Below, one piece after another: positions 8,700 to 17,223 of a stretch of DNA of 64,000 bases. The translations under genes were made by a program, and so were the position numbers. Origin of the DNA: Vibrio sp. VB16 (GTDB taxonomy: Bacteria > Pseudomonadota > Gammaproteobacteria > Enterobacterales > Vibrionaceae); the NCBI RefSeq assembly GCF_015594925.2, contig NZ_CP087590.1, positions 2,604,001 to 2,668,000 on the forward strand. Direction: 5' to 3'. Every line of letters begins with the position of its first letter. The stretch's first letter is position 1. The notes under the pieces are model-generated. The model had not been told where the DNA came from. It made no database searches and worked only from the letters and a program-made list of their open reading frames with translations.

Positions 8700-11480
8700 G
8701 TGCATTTAAGCCCAAATGACAGCAATAAATACCGCTATGTGACATTAGATAATGGGTTACGCGCACTTCTCATTGAAGATCTTTCTGCAACAAAAGCGGC
8801 AGCAGCCCTCGCGGTCAATGTGGGCCATTATGATGATCCTAGCGAACGTGAAGGTCTTGCTCATTACCTAGAGCACATGCTGTTTCTCGGCACTGAACCA
8901 TTTCCTAAGATTGGTGGTTTTCAAAGTTTTATAAGCCAACATGGTGGGAGCAATAACGCCTGGACTGGAACGGAACACACTTGTTTCTTCTTTGATATCT
9001 CCCCCGCGTTAATGGAAAAGGCGTTAAATCGTTTTAGCCAATTTTTTATCGCCCCTTTATTCAATCCCGAGGCTTTGGGCAAAGAACTGCAAGCCGTTGA
9101 TTCTGAATATCAGATGAAACTCAAAGATGACATGCGTCGTCTATACCAGGTTCACAAAGAAGTCATCAATCCAGCGCATCCGTTCGCCAAATTTTCTGTT
9201 GGTAATACTGAAACTCTCGGTGATAGAGACGGTCAATCCATTCGTGACGAAATTGTCGCATTTTATGAACAACAGTATTCCGCGGATCTAATGACGTTGA
9301 CCATTGTCGCGCCTTCAGAACTCAACGAAATCGAAGCGTGGATTAGACAAAAATTCTCCCCAATCAAAAATAAGAACCTCGCCACAAAATCTTTACCACA
9401 AGAGATAGTTCGAGAACAAGACAAGGGGATCTTTGTCAAAGTTAAGCCGATCAAAGATTCCAAAAAGCTCATCCTGTCCTTCAACTTTCCAAGTATGTCA
9501 GGGCACTACAGCACCAAACCTCTTTCTTACTTTGCACACCTCCTAGGGTTTGAAGGTGAAGGCAGTCTAATGCTCTTTCTAAAAGAGAAGAAATGGGTCA
9601 CCTCTTTAGCCGCAGGAGGGGGGGTTAGTGGAAGTAATTTCAGAGAATTTACTGTCAGCGTTAATCTGACAGGTCGCGGGTTAAGACACCACGATGAAAT
9701 AATCCAAACCATATTTGAATTTATCGAGCTTATTAAACAAGATGGCATTGCGAAATGGCGCTTTGATGAAAAACAAGCGGTACTCGAATCCGCATTTCGA
9801 TACCAAGAAAAAACGCGTCCACTCGATATGGTCAGCCATTTAGTCATGAATCTCCAGCATTACCCTGAGGAGGATGTCATCTATGGTGATTACAAGATGT
9901 CGCATTATGACGAATCGCTACTCACGACCTTGCTCGATTGTCTAACACCCGATAACTTACGCGTTACCTTGATAGCCAAAGGAGACGACTTCGACCGAGA
10001 GGCAAAATGGTATTTTACCCCTTACTCGGTAGCCAAATTATCACAACAACAACTCAATAATTGGACTCAACCAGCCTTAAATTCAGAATTAAGTCTGCCA
10101 GAAATCAATCCGTTTGTTTGCTATGAATTAGATCCCCAAAAACTTGAAAACAAGACAAAAGAGCCAGCACTCATTGATGCACAACCTGGTTTTAGATTGT
10201 GGCACTTGCAAGAAACCGAATTTAGAGTGCCTAAAGGCGTTATTTACATCGCTATCGATAGTCCACACGCCGTCTCTACCTCAAGAAAAATCGTCAAAAT
10301 GCGTTTATGTGTAGAGATGTTTTTAGATTCGTTAGCGAAACGAACCTACCCTGCTGAGATAGCGGGCATGGGCTACAACATTTACGCGCATCAGGGTGGT
10401 GTCACACTTTCCATTTCAGGGTTCAGTCAAAAACAGCCTGAATTGCTCAAGATGATTCTGGCGCAATTTGCCAAACGTGATTTCAAACCTGACCGTTTCA
10501 AATTGATCAAAAAACAGATGTTACGCAACTGGCGTAATGCGGCCAAAGACCGCCCTATCTCTCAGCTATTCAACGCGATGACAGGAATATTACAACCCAA
10601 CAATCCACCTTATTTGGCATTAATTGAGGCATTGGAAAGCATTGAAGTTGATGAACTGTCCAATTTTGTAGAGGCATTGCTTGCTGAACTGCATATCGAA
10701 ATGTTTGTTTATGGGGATTGGAAACGAGATCAAGCGATTACGGTAGCCGAGACCGTAAAATCGGCCATGCACATGCAGAATCAACAATATGAAGAGTCCC
10801 TTCGACCTCTTATTATGCTTGGTGAAAGCTCTGGTACATTCCACCGAAGTGTTTCTTGCGATCAAGAAGACTCCGCTATCGTTGTCTACTATCAGTCTCA
10901 GGATATTTCGCCAAAAAACATTGCCATATATACCCTGGCTAACCATTTAATGTCTGCTGCATTTTTTAATGACATTAGAACCAAACAGCAGATGGGTTAC
11001 ATGGTTGGTACCGGTAATATGCCCCTTAACCGCCACCCCGGCTTAGTTTTATATGTTCAGTCACCGAAATTCTCGCCGAAAGATCTACTTTCTGCTATCG
11101 ATGACTTCTTAAATGCTTTTTACATGGTTCTACTTGAATTAAATGAAGGCCAATGGCAGAGCAGTAAGAAAGGACTTTGGAATCAAATCTCAACACCAGA
11201 TAACAATCTCAGAAGCCGAGCACAACGATTTTGGGTTGCCATAGGCAATAAAGACTTAACCTTTGACCAAAGAGACAAAGTTCTTGAAGAACTTAAAGAC
11301 GTGTCCAGAGTCGACATGATTCGGTTTGTAATTAACATATTAAAACCCAGAACCTCAACGCGACTAATATTACACTCGAAAGGCAATAAGCACCAAGAAG
11401 CCAACTCTCTGAGCATTGGTCATGAAATTGACAGTATTGATGAGTTTCAGCTAAGAACGAAAGATTTGGATTTGGGGTAA
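8700..11480 (+). CDS. Insulinase-family (M16A) zinc metallopeptidase without signal peptide
   Basis: A single-chain M16 protease of 926 residues. The inverted zinc motif HYLEH is at 55-59, and the third ligand is probably E135 in AVDSEYQ. NNAWTGTEHTCFFFDI near 85-100 is the substrate-strand motif. The C-terminal half keeps RTKQQMGYMVGTG, the arginine/tyrosine pair that helps substrate binding in insulysins. Such enzymes enclose and degrade peptides of tens of residues. E. coli PtrA has a signal peptide and is periplasmic; this protein has none, so it is probably cytoplasmic and nearer to insulin-degrading enzyme. The GTG start at 8700 follows GGAG seven bases upstream. Confidence 0.88.
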   Translation: MHLSPNDSNKYRYVTLDNGLRALLIEDLSATKAAAALAVNVGHYDDPSEREGLAHYLEHMLFLGTEPFPKIGGFQSFISQHGGSNNAWTGTEHTCFFFDISPALMEKALNRFSQFFIAPLFNPEALGKELQAVDSEYQMKLKDDMRRLYQVHKEVINPAHPFAKFSVGNTETLGDRDGQSIRDEIVAFYEQQYSADLMTLTIVAPSELNEIEAWIRQKFSPIKNKNLATKSLPQEIVREQDKGIFVKVKPIKDSKKLILSFNFPSMSGHYSTKPLSYFAHLLGFEGEGSLMLFLKEKKWVTSLAAGGGVSGSNFREFTVSVNLTGRGLRHHDEIIQTIFEFIELIKQDGIAKWRFDEKQAVLESAFRYQEKTRPLDMVSHLVMNLQHYPEEDVIYGDYKMSHYDESLLTTLLDCLTPDNLRVTLIAKGDDFDREAKWYFTPYSVAKLSQQQLNNWTQPALNSELSLPEINPFVCYELDPQKLENKTKEPALIDAQPGFRLWHLQETEFRVPKGVIYIAIDSPHAVSTSRKIVKMRLCVEMFLDSLAKRTYPAEIAGMGYNIYAHQGGVTLSISGFSQKQPELLKMILAQFAKRDFKPDRFKLIKKQMLRNWRNAAKDRPISQLFNAMTGILQPNNPPYLALIEALESIEVDELSNFVEALLAELHIEMFVYGDWKRDQAITVAETVKSAMHMQNQQYEESLRPLIMLGESSGTFHRSVSCDQEDSAIVVYYQSQDISPKNIAIYTLANHLMSAAFFNDIRTKQQMGYMVGTGNMPLNRHPGLVLYVQSPKFSPKDLLSAIDDFLNAFYMVLLELNEGQWQSSKKGLWNQISTPDNNLRSRAQRFWVAIGNKDLTFDQRDKVLEELKDVSRVDMIRFVINILKPRTSTRLILHSKGNKHQEANSLSIGHEIDSIDEFQLRTKDLDLG

Positions 11481-11501
11481 ATACACGCTTATCAAAAACT
11501 A

Positions 11502-11550
11502 AAAAAACGGTGCAAAATCTACATTCATCCGATTTTGTACCGCTTTTATT
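11502..11550. terminator. Bidirectional terminator between the peptidase gene and fadJ
   Basis: CGGTGCAAAATC (11509-11520) pairs with GATTTTGTACCG (11532-11543) with one G-T mismatch. An A-run precedes and TTTT follows. Confidence 0.85.
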
Positions 11551-11565
11551 AGAAAAACTCGCTAG

Positions 11566-13674
11566 TTAGTAAAAACCTTCACCGCTACCCGCACGGTTAA
11601 CCAGTCCATCACAAGGTGCAAACCGGTCACCATATTTCTGAGCAAACTCATTCATCTTCTCAACCAATTCTTTAATCCCAAATTGGTCCATATAGCGAAA
11701 TGGTCCACCCAAGAATGGAGAGAAACCGATACCGAAAATAGCACCGATATCGCCATCTCTGGCGCTACGAATTATTCCGTCATCCAAACAACGTACGGCT
11801 TCATTTAACATAGGCAATACGCAGCGTAGCGCGATGTCGGCTTCTGCCATTTTGGCTTCAGGCGTCACTTTAAGCAGCTTATATACCGACTTATCGACTT
11901 CTTTCTTTTTGCCTTTGTAGGTATAAAAACCTTTACCGCTTTTACGACCTTTTCGATTGTCATTCAAAAGGGTATCAAACACATCCGGCCCTTGGAATCG
12001 TGCCCCTAATTCACCAACCAAAATAGGCATTATCTTCGCACCGACATCTACACCAACCTCATCTAATAACGTAATTGGGCCTACCGGGAAGCCAAAATCG
12101 AGCAAGGCATTATCTAAAGATTCTATCGGCTCACCACTCATTAATACATGCGCAGCTTCATTCATATACGGGGCCAAAATCCTATTCACATAAAACCCGG
12201 CTCTGTCTTTTACTACAATCGGTGTTTTGCCTTGTTTGCGAGCAAAGTCAACCACGGTCGCAATGGTTTCATCTGATGTTGTTTCATGAGGAATAACCTC
12301 AACCAAAGGCATTTTTTCTGCTGGGCTAAAATAGTGAAGTCCAACCACATTTTCTGGTCGTGTCGCTTTCTCTGCTATTTTATGTATCGGTAGAGAAGAG
12401 GTATTCGTTGCAAAAATAGTATCAGATTTCGCGTTCTCTTCTATATCACTGACCATCTGTTGCTTTAGGTTAAGATCTTCAAAAACAGCTTCTATTACCA
12501 CATCAGCCTGATTAAAGGTCAAAAAATCCGTTCCGCCTGATAGCTGTAACATCTTAGCTTGCAGTTGTGCATTAGATAAGATGCGGCGTTTACGTTGCTT
12601 TGAAAATAGTTTGAAGTTGTAATTCAACGCGTGAAGCACGCCATCATTGGACACATCTTTAATGCGAACAGGAACCTTAGCCTTCGCAACGCTAACATGG
12701 CTTATACCCGCTCCCATCAGTCCCCCACCTAACACCCCAACCTTAGCAACATTACGAGGAGTGGCATCTGAGCCATTGTCTTTCTTCATTTCTGTCGTAG
12801 CGAAGAAAATAGAACGAAGCGCCTTAGATTCGCTCGTCATAACAAGCTTAGCAAATTCCTGAGCTTCAAATTCTAAGCCCTTTTTCAATCCCTTCTCTAA
12901 TCCAACCTTAATCACATTTAGAATGGCGTCGGCTGCTGGGTAGTTTCCACGTGTCTTTTGCTTCGCTTTCTTACTCGCTTGGTCAAAAATGATCATCCTT
13001 CCTAGGCTATTCCTAGAGAGTAATTTTTCTTTACCTGCGGTTTTTATTTTGCGCTTATTTTTTTGCGCATAGGTTTTCGCGACATCGAATAAAATAGTGT
13101 TAGGTACACATGCATCAACCATCCCAAGCTTCAGTGCTTTTTTCGCCCTCACCTGCTTACCCGTTAAGATAATGTCTAAAGATGGGAGCAAACCAATCAA
13201 TCGAGGTAAACGTTGTGTGCCACCTGAGCCTGGTAGTAGCCCTAGTTGTACTTCTGGTAGACCGAGACGCGTTTTGTCGTCATCGGAACACACACGATAA
13301 TCACAAGCTAAAGATAGCTCTAAACCACCTCCTAGACAGACACCATGAATGGCTGAAACCACCGGGAATTTAAGGGCTGACAGTCGATTGAATACCGCTT
13401 GCCCTTTCTGCGCAAGCGCTTGTGCTTCACTTTCTGACTGGCATGCATCTAACATCTTAACGTCAGCACCAGCGATAAAGCTGTCTGGCTTACCTGAACA
13501 AATCACTACGCCTTGGATACCTTCGACGTTGGCTTCAAAATCGGTCAATAGAAACTCAATATCCTCTATGAGATCCGATTTGAGCACGTTCATGGTTTCG
13601 TTAGCAACATCGATGGCAAGCCACGCGATCTTGTCATCATCGATCGTCAACTGAAAGGATTTATTCTCGCTCAT
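11566..13674 (-). CDS. fadJ: Fatty acid oxidation complex subunit alpha FadJ
   Basis: FadJ is the multifunctional beta-oxidation protein used mainly without oxygen. Residues 1-190 form the enoyl-CoA hydratase/isomerase domain ([10 protein letters not shown], then [16 protein letters not shown]). The 3-hydroxyacyl-CoA dehydrogenase begins near residue 315 with the NAD-binding [15 protein letters not shown]. The C-terminal part ends in the second dehydrogenase lobe. Length is 702, against 714 in E. coli. Its ATG overlaps the fadI stop by one base (TAATG), so translation is coupled. The pair is fadIJ rather than fadBA: the N-terminus and the fadI partner decide this. Confidence 0.95.
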   Translation of the reverse strand: MSENKSFQLTIDDDKIAWLAIDVANETMNVLKSDLIEDIEFLLTDFEANVEGIQGVVICSGKPDSFIAGADVKMLDACQSESEAQALAQKGQAVFNRLSALKFPVVSAIHGVCLGGGLELSLACDYRVCSDDDKTRLGLPEVQLGLLPGSGGTQRLPRLIGLLPSLDIILTGKQVRAKKALKLGMVDACVPNTILFDVAKTYAQKNKRKIKTAGKEKLLSRNSLGRMIIFDQASKKAKQKTRGNYPAADAILNVIKVGLEKGLKKGLEFEAQEFAKLVMTSESKALRSIFFATTEMKKDNGSDATPRNVAKVGVLGGGLMGAGISHVSVAKAKVPVRIKDVSNDGVLHALNYNFKLFSKQRKRRILSNAQLQAKMLQLSGGTDFLTFNQADVVIEAVFEDLNLKQQMVSDIEENAKSDTIFATNTSSLPIHKIAEKATRPENVVGLHYFSPAEKMPLVEVIPHETTSDETIATVVDFARKQGKTPIVVKDRAGFYVNRILAPYMNEAAHVLMSGEPIESLDNALLDFGFPVGPITLLDEVGVDVGAKIMPILVGELGARFQGPDVFDTLLNDNRKGRKSGKGFYTYKGKKKEVDKSVYKLLKVTPEAKMAEADIALRCVLPMLNEAVRCLDDGIIRSARDGDIGAIFGIGFSPFLGGPFRYMDQFGIKELVEKMNEFAQKYGDRFAPCDGLVNRAGSGEGFY

Positions 13675-14981
13675 TATTCAACCTCCAAAATCATCGCAGC
13701 GCCAAGACCGCCAGCGGCACATGCTGTATTAAGACCGAATCCACCGCCTCTTCTTTTTAGCTCTCGCAATGTTTGCACCATCATTCTTGCGCCCGTTGCG
13801 GCAAAAGGATGTCCATAGGCAATCGAACTGCCGAGGACATTGAACTTGTCCATGTCTATTTCACCGATCGCCTTTGAACGACCCAGCTTATCCTGTGCAA
13901 ATTTATCACTCGAGAACATTTTTACGTTCGCTAATGTCTGAGCTGCAAACGCTTCATGCATTTCAATAACATCAATATCACCCAAAGTAAGTCCCGCTTT
14001 GTCTAAGGCCATCGGTGTGGCGTAAGAAGGCCCCATGAGCATATCGTATTCAACCTGAATCGCAGAAAAGGCATAGGAGCGAATGTAGCCCATGATCTCC
14101 AAGCCAAGCTCTTTTGCGCGCCCTTCTCGCATCAGCATTACTGCTGCGCCACCATCGGTTAACGGGGTACTGTTTGCCGCAGTTACGGTACCAAACTTGC
14201 GGTCAAATGCAGGACGTAATTTGGCGTAACCTTCTAGGGTTGAGTCGTGACGGATATTATTATCCTGATCGATCCATTTTTTATATGGTTCAGGAAATAC
14301 CGTCATCACCTCGTCACGAATTTTGCCTTCTTTCCATGCCTGAGATGCTAATGAGTGAGAACGATGGGCCAATGCATCTTGGTCTGCACGAGATATTCCA
14401 TAAGTTTTCGCCATCTGCTCCGCGGTTTGACCCATCGATATTCCCGTCGAATATTCAGCAACGGCTGGGGGAACAGGAGCAAGATCTTTAAGAGAAAGTT
14501 GACGTGCAATATTCACTTTTTGGCTAAATGTTCTTGCTTTACTGAGTGCAAGTAAACTCGCCGCCAGCTTTTTGGACACACCAATAGGCAATACGGATGA
14601 AGAATCAGCACCACCCGCGATACCAATATCAATGCTGCCAGCCATGATGCTTTCCGCTACATTCACAGAGGCTTGAAAACTGGTGGCACACGCTCTTGTT
14701 ACACTGTAAGCATCCGTAGCAACATTCATCCCAGTGCCCAAAACAATTTCTCGAGCAATATTAGGGGCGGTTGGCATTTGTACTACTTGTCCGTAAACGA
14801 CTTGCTCTATCAGCTTTGGATCGATTTCGGTACGCGCAAGCATTTCACTTACAACTATCTTGCCCAAATCGACGGCGGGCACTTTTGCAAATTCTGTACT
14901 TTGTCGAGCGAAAGGGGTTCGAAGTCCCGCGACTATCGCGATTCTTTCGCCTGAACGCGTTTTGACATCTTGTCGGCTCAT
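13674..14981 (-). CDS. fadI: 3-ketoacyl-CoA thiolase FadI
   Basis: FadI cleaves 3-ketoacyl-CoA with CoA to give acetyl-CoA, in complex with FadJ. The nucleophile is C98 in [21 protein letters not shown] and [12 protein letters not shown] carry the C-terminal catalytic histidine and cysteine. The ATG at 14981, preceded by AAGGAG at six bases, gives 435 residues starting [17 protein letters not shown], as expected (E. coli 436). An upstream ATG at 15044 would place the FadR-like operator within the coding sequence. The ribosome binding site is complementary to a segment of the small RNA encoded just upstream. Confidence 0.95.
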   Translation of the reverse strand: MSRQDVKTRSGERIAIVAGLRTPFARQSTEFAKVPAVDLGKIVVSEMLARTEIDPKLIEQVVYGQVVQMPTAPNIAREIVLGTGMNVATDAYSVTRACATSFQASVNVAESIMAGSIDIGIAGGADSSSVLPIGVSKKLAASLLALSKARTFSQKVNIARQLSLKDLAPVPPAVAEYSTGISMGQTAEQMAKTYGISRADQDALAHRSHSLASQAWKEGKIRDEVMTVFPEPYKKWIDQDNNIRHDSTLEGYAKLRPAFDRKFGTVTAANSTPLTDGGAAVMLMREGRAKELGLEIMGYIRSYAFSAIQVEYDMLMGPSYATPMALDKAGLTLGDIDVIEMHEAFAAQTLANVKMFSSDKFAQDKLGRSKAIGEIDMDKFNVLGSSIAYGHPFAATGARMMVQTLRELKRRGGGFGLNTACAAGGLGAAMILEVE

Positions 14982-14999
14982 TTTTTCTCCTTCACCATG

Positions 15000-15010
15000 A
15001 GGTCTGACCT
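15000..15010. promoter_or_regulatory. Candidate FadR operator before fadI
   Basis: AGGTC-T-GACCT is a perfect 11-base palindrome 19 bases before the fadI start. It matches the core of the FadR box (TGGTCnGACCA) at all but the outermost pair. FadR, released by long-chain acyl-CoA, is the expected repressor of fadIJ. Confidence 0.55.
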
Positions 15011-15256
15011 GAGTGCATTGTAACGAAAATGTTAAATAATTCAAACAACCGTTTAAATAAACGTGAAGCGCATTAACAAATAGCCCTTAAGCGGTGAACA
15101 AGGAAATCAGCTGCATTGGAGACAAACAAGAGAACCAACCAGTTATTTGTTACTACTAAAGCGTTTCAAAGGCGGATAGAATGATAGGTAATAAGAGAAT
15201 AGTTTTAGATAAATAGTTAAACGAATACGGTTAAGCTTTAATCTAAAATAGCAGGT

Positions 15257-15285
15257 AAAAAAAAACCACACGATATGGTGTGGTT
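15257..15285 (-). terminator. Strong intrinsic terminator of the candidate small RNA
   Basis: On the minus strand AACCACAC (15285-15278) and GTGTGGTT (15271-15264) close a six-base loop and are followed by nine T (15265-15257). No T-run follows on the + strand, so the terminator belongs to a leftward transcript, and no protein gene ends here on that strand. Confidence 0.85.
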
Positions 15286-15422
15286 GGAATGTTCATATAA
15301 AAAACAATTAACTTGCGCCAATTGAAATAATCAGTTTCCTGATTAGGAGAAAGTAAAGTCAGCCTTCAAAAGGAAGTGTTATCTTGCTCAACACACTAAC
15401 CACAAGGGTTAGCTAGATAACA
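15258..15422 (-). ncRNA. Candidate oxygen-regulated small RNA (~165 nt)
   Basis: No ORF occupies this strand, yet it has a promoter, ordered folding and a terminator. From the predicted start, TGTTATCT (15422-15415) pairs with AGATAACA (15384-15377), enclosing a CTAACC/GGTTAG hairpin (15412-15396). A small CCTTTTGAAGG hairpin follows, then AATCAG-GAAA-CTGATT (15344-15329), then the terminator. Unpaired pyrimidine-rich CTTTCTCCT (15353-15345) and TTCCTTTTG look like seeds for ribosome binding sites. ACTTCCTTTT-GAA resembles the single-stranded region of enterobacterial FnrS, but the rest does not match, so homology is unproven. Seen: promoter-like box, stems, terminator. Inferred: that it is an Hfq-type regulator. 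An alternative is an untranslated leader that ends early. Confidence 0.55.
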
Positions 15423-15484
15423 GATGCCACTATAACCCGTTATGAAGGTGAGGTTTTGAAGTAGATCAATTTATTGTTAATTAA
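15423..15484 (-). promoter_or_regulatory. FNR-type class II promoter for the small RNA
   Basis: TTGATCTACTTCAA (15469-15456) matches the FNR box TTGAT-N4-ATCAA with one mismatch. TTATAG (15435-15430) serves as -10, giving a start near 15421-15423, so the box is centred at about -40 to -41.5, the class II activator position. GTTAATTAA (15476-15484) just upstream resembles one repeat of an ArcA box. Confidence 0.5.
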
Positions 15485-15623
15485 GACAACAGCCCAGTGC
15501 TGCAAAATAAAAAAACAACAAAGATCGTTAAAGCGACGTAAGCATAAACCAGTCTATATCTCATTTTTTAGCGATTTGTCATATAGAAATTTACAAACGA
15601 CAAAGAGCAAACCGGAGGCTCAT

Positions 15624-16193
15624 GTGTCGATATCTAATATTTTTGGAAAGAAAAAGCCGACTTCCACGGTCAACTTGGATATGGATAAACAAAGAAAATA
15701 CGAAGCACTTGTGCGCGCTTATCATAAAGACCTATTTCGCTACGCTTATTGGCTATGCAAAGATAGGACGGTAGCAGAAGATCTCGTTCAGGAAACATGC
15801 CTAAGGGCTTGGAAATCCTTGGATAGTCTACTCGATGAAAAAGCAGCAAAATCTTGGCTGATCACCATTCTTCGGCGAGAAAATGCAAGACGCTTCGAGC
15901 GTAAAAGATTGGAGCTGGTTGATATAGATGATTACGGCCATGAAGCAAAGGTCAGTGATGATCATCATCATCAGCAAGAATGGATGCAGGCGCAGATAAT
16001 GAAACTCGACGCAGAGTATCGAGAACCTCTTTTTCTGCAGGTTGTTGGTGGGTTTAGCGGTGAAGAGATAGGTAATATACTTGATCTCAATAAGAACACC
16101 GTTATGACTCGGCTCTTTAGAGCCAGAAACCAACTTAAAGACATGATTGACGAATCAGACAATAAAGTCACAAATATAAGGGGGGCTGAATAA
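15624..16193 (+). CDS. ECF-type sigma factor
   Basis: A small sigma-70 family protein of 189 residues. Region 2 (about 24-90) has HKDLFRYAYWLCKDRTVAEDLVQETCLRAWK, the -10 recognition fold. Region 4 (about 125-175) has GEEIGNILDLNKNTVMTRLFRAR, a helix-turn-helix for the -35. There is no region 1 or 3. I chose the GTG at 15624 because GGAGG lies five bases before it; the frame is open back to 15474 but the extra residues look like translated leader. The linker carries a histidine cluster, HHH at 114-116. The stop overlaps the next gene's ATG, and that gene is the likely anti-sigma factor. Confidence 0.85.
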   Translation: MSISNIFGKKKPTSTVNLDMDKQRKYEALVRAYHKDLFRYAYWLCKDRTVAEDLVQETCLRAWKSLDSLLDEKAAKSWLITILRRENARRFERKRLELVDIDDYGHEAKVSDDHHHQQEWMQAQIMKLDAEYREPLFLQVVGGFSGEEIGNILDLNKNTVMTRLFRARNQLKDMIDESDNKVTNIRGAE

Positions 16194-16909
16194 TGGATGA
16201 TTTAGAATTTCGTCGAATGCTACTTTCAGAGCCCAAGCTCCGTAATAAAGAAATAAATGAAGCCATACAAAACTCAGAGGCAAATCAATTGTTTGCTGAT
16301 GATATACTGAGCTTCGACAACAAAATAGAACAGGCCATGAAAGTGGATGTGCCAGATGATCTTGCTGACCGCATCTTGTTTAATCACAGTACACGTTCTG
16401 AAAAGAAGAGTTTCACTAAACAGATGTTAGCGATGGCCGCTTCTGCCGCTTTCGCTGCTGGGCTGATTATCGGCCAAGTAAATTGGACTCCGCTGCTCAT
16501 CGGCTCAGCCCACGCCAGTTTGGCAGACACGGCCGTAGAGCATGTTATTCATGAATCACCATTTGTAAATAACCTAGATGAAAAGGTAAATTCGACGCAG
16601 ATAAACGCAAAATTGCGACCGTTTGCTTATCAATTTAGCGAAACATTCCCCTATCACGTTTATTACTTAAATCACTGTGGTTTTGGAAACTCAAACGCAT
16701 TACATATGGTTTTTCAAGGCGAGCAAGGGCGAATAACACTGTTTGTTACCAACATTGGTACAGAACAAGCTATTGATTTTAATAAAGATGGCATGTCTGG
16801 TATCGTCGTTCCAATTGAGGGTTCAAGTGTCATCCTTGTTGGCGAGGAAGGTGAAGACATCCAGAAAATCGCTGCAAATCTAACCTCTATCATCAAACCT
16901 ACACTTTAG
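16193..16909 (+). CDS. DUF3379 membrane protein, probable anti-sigma factor
   Basis: A 238-residue protein coupled to the sigma gene through a TAATG overlap. The N-terminal cytoplasmic part (1-75) is acidic and helical. One membrane segment spans about 76-94 (MLAMAASAAFAAGLIIG). The remaining ~140 residues would be periplasmic. This layout, together with the coupling, is that of a transmembrane anti-sigma factor. No zinc-binding HxxxCxxC motif is present, so it is not a ZAS-type anti-sigma. I recognise the DUF3379 family from overall sequence; the signal it senses is unknown. The neighbouring fadL genes hint at an envelope or lipid link. Confidence 0.75.
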   Translation: MDDLEFRRMLLSEPKLRNKEINEAIQNSEANQLFADDILSFDNKIEQAMKVDVPDDLADRILFNHSTRSEKKSFTKQMLAMAASAAFAAGLIIGQVNWTPLLIGSAHASLADTAVEHVIHESPFVNNLDEKVNSTQINAKLRPFAYQFSETFPYHVYYLNHCGFGNSNALHMVFQGEQGRITLFVTNIGTEQAIDFNKDGMSGIVVPIEGSSVILVGEEGEDIQKIAANLTSIIKPTL

Positions 16910-16913
16910 TCTA

Positions 16914-16942
16914 ATAAAAGTCCTCAGCAATGAGGGCTTTTA
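16914..16942 (+). terminator. Terminator of the sigma/anti-sigma operon
   Basis: AAAGTCCTCA and TGAGGGCTTTT pair with one G-T across a GCAA tetraloop, followed by T-rich sequence. Confidence 0.75.
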
Positions 16943-16992
16943 TACTCGACAATTAACAATGCATTAACATAACATTAACTTTCAAACAAGCG

Positions 16993-17012
16993 TTTAGAGT
17001 ACAAACTCTAAA
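16993..17012. promoter_or_regulatory. Palindrome upstream of the first fadL
   Basis: TTTAGAGT-ACAA-ACTCTAAA has perfect 8-base arms and lies about 100 bases before the likely start site. The same ACTCTA/TAGAGT core recurs before the second fadL. Its binding protein is not known to me. Confidence 0.6.
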
Positions 17013-17078
17013 ATATGGCGTTTTGTTACCATTTCACGTTAGTTACCCGCCACTTTTAGTATTTTCCCGTCAAATTAG

Positions 17079-17107
17079 CCAATGGTCGGATTTCTACTCT
17101 ATATAAT
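17079..17107 (+). promoter_or_regulatory. Probable fadL promoter with FadR-like box
   Basis: TATAAT at 17102-17107 is a consensus -10. TGGTCGGA at 17083-17090 overlaps the -35 position and matches one and a half sides of the FadR box, so FadR would block the promoter. No good -35 hexamer is present. Confidence 0.45.
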
Positions 17108-17160
17108 AACCTCTATTATCAGCCAACAAACTGAGCAATTGCTCTCATTAAAAACCAAAA

Positions 17161-17207
17161 CAGAGTCTCCACTCTGGCATAACGCCCATTTTAAGAGGCG
17201 ATTTTTT
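17161..17207 (+). promoter_or_regulatory. Structured leader of the first fadL
   Basis: CAGAGT (17161-17166) pairs with ACTCTG (17171-17176). It is followed by CGCC (17183-17186) pairing with GGCG (17197-17200) and a run of six T, just before the ribosome binding site. The second element resembles a weak intrinsic terminator and could attenuate expression. Confidence 0.4.
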
Positions 17208-17223
17208 ACAAAAGGAATTACTA

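Noticed and set aside
14114..14491. 125-codon frame opposite fadI
   Set aside because: Shadow frame of a highly conserved thiolase; no independent signals.
14982..15044. Longer FadI with 21 extra residues
   Set aside because: It would place the FadR-like palindrome inside the coding sequence, and the residues match no FadI; ATG 14981 has AAGGAG.
15474..15623. Upstream extension of the sigma-factor frame
   Set aside because: Open by chance: composition is unlike the family, and the GTG at 15624 has a strong GGAGG. It also overlaps the FNR-like promoter region.
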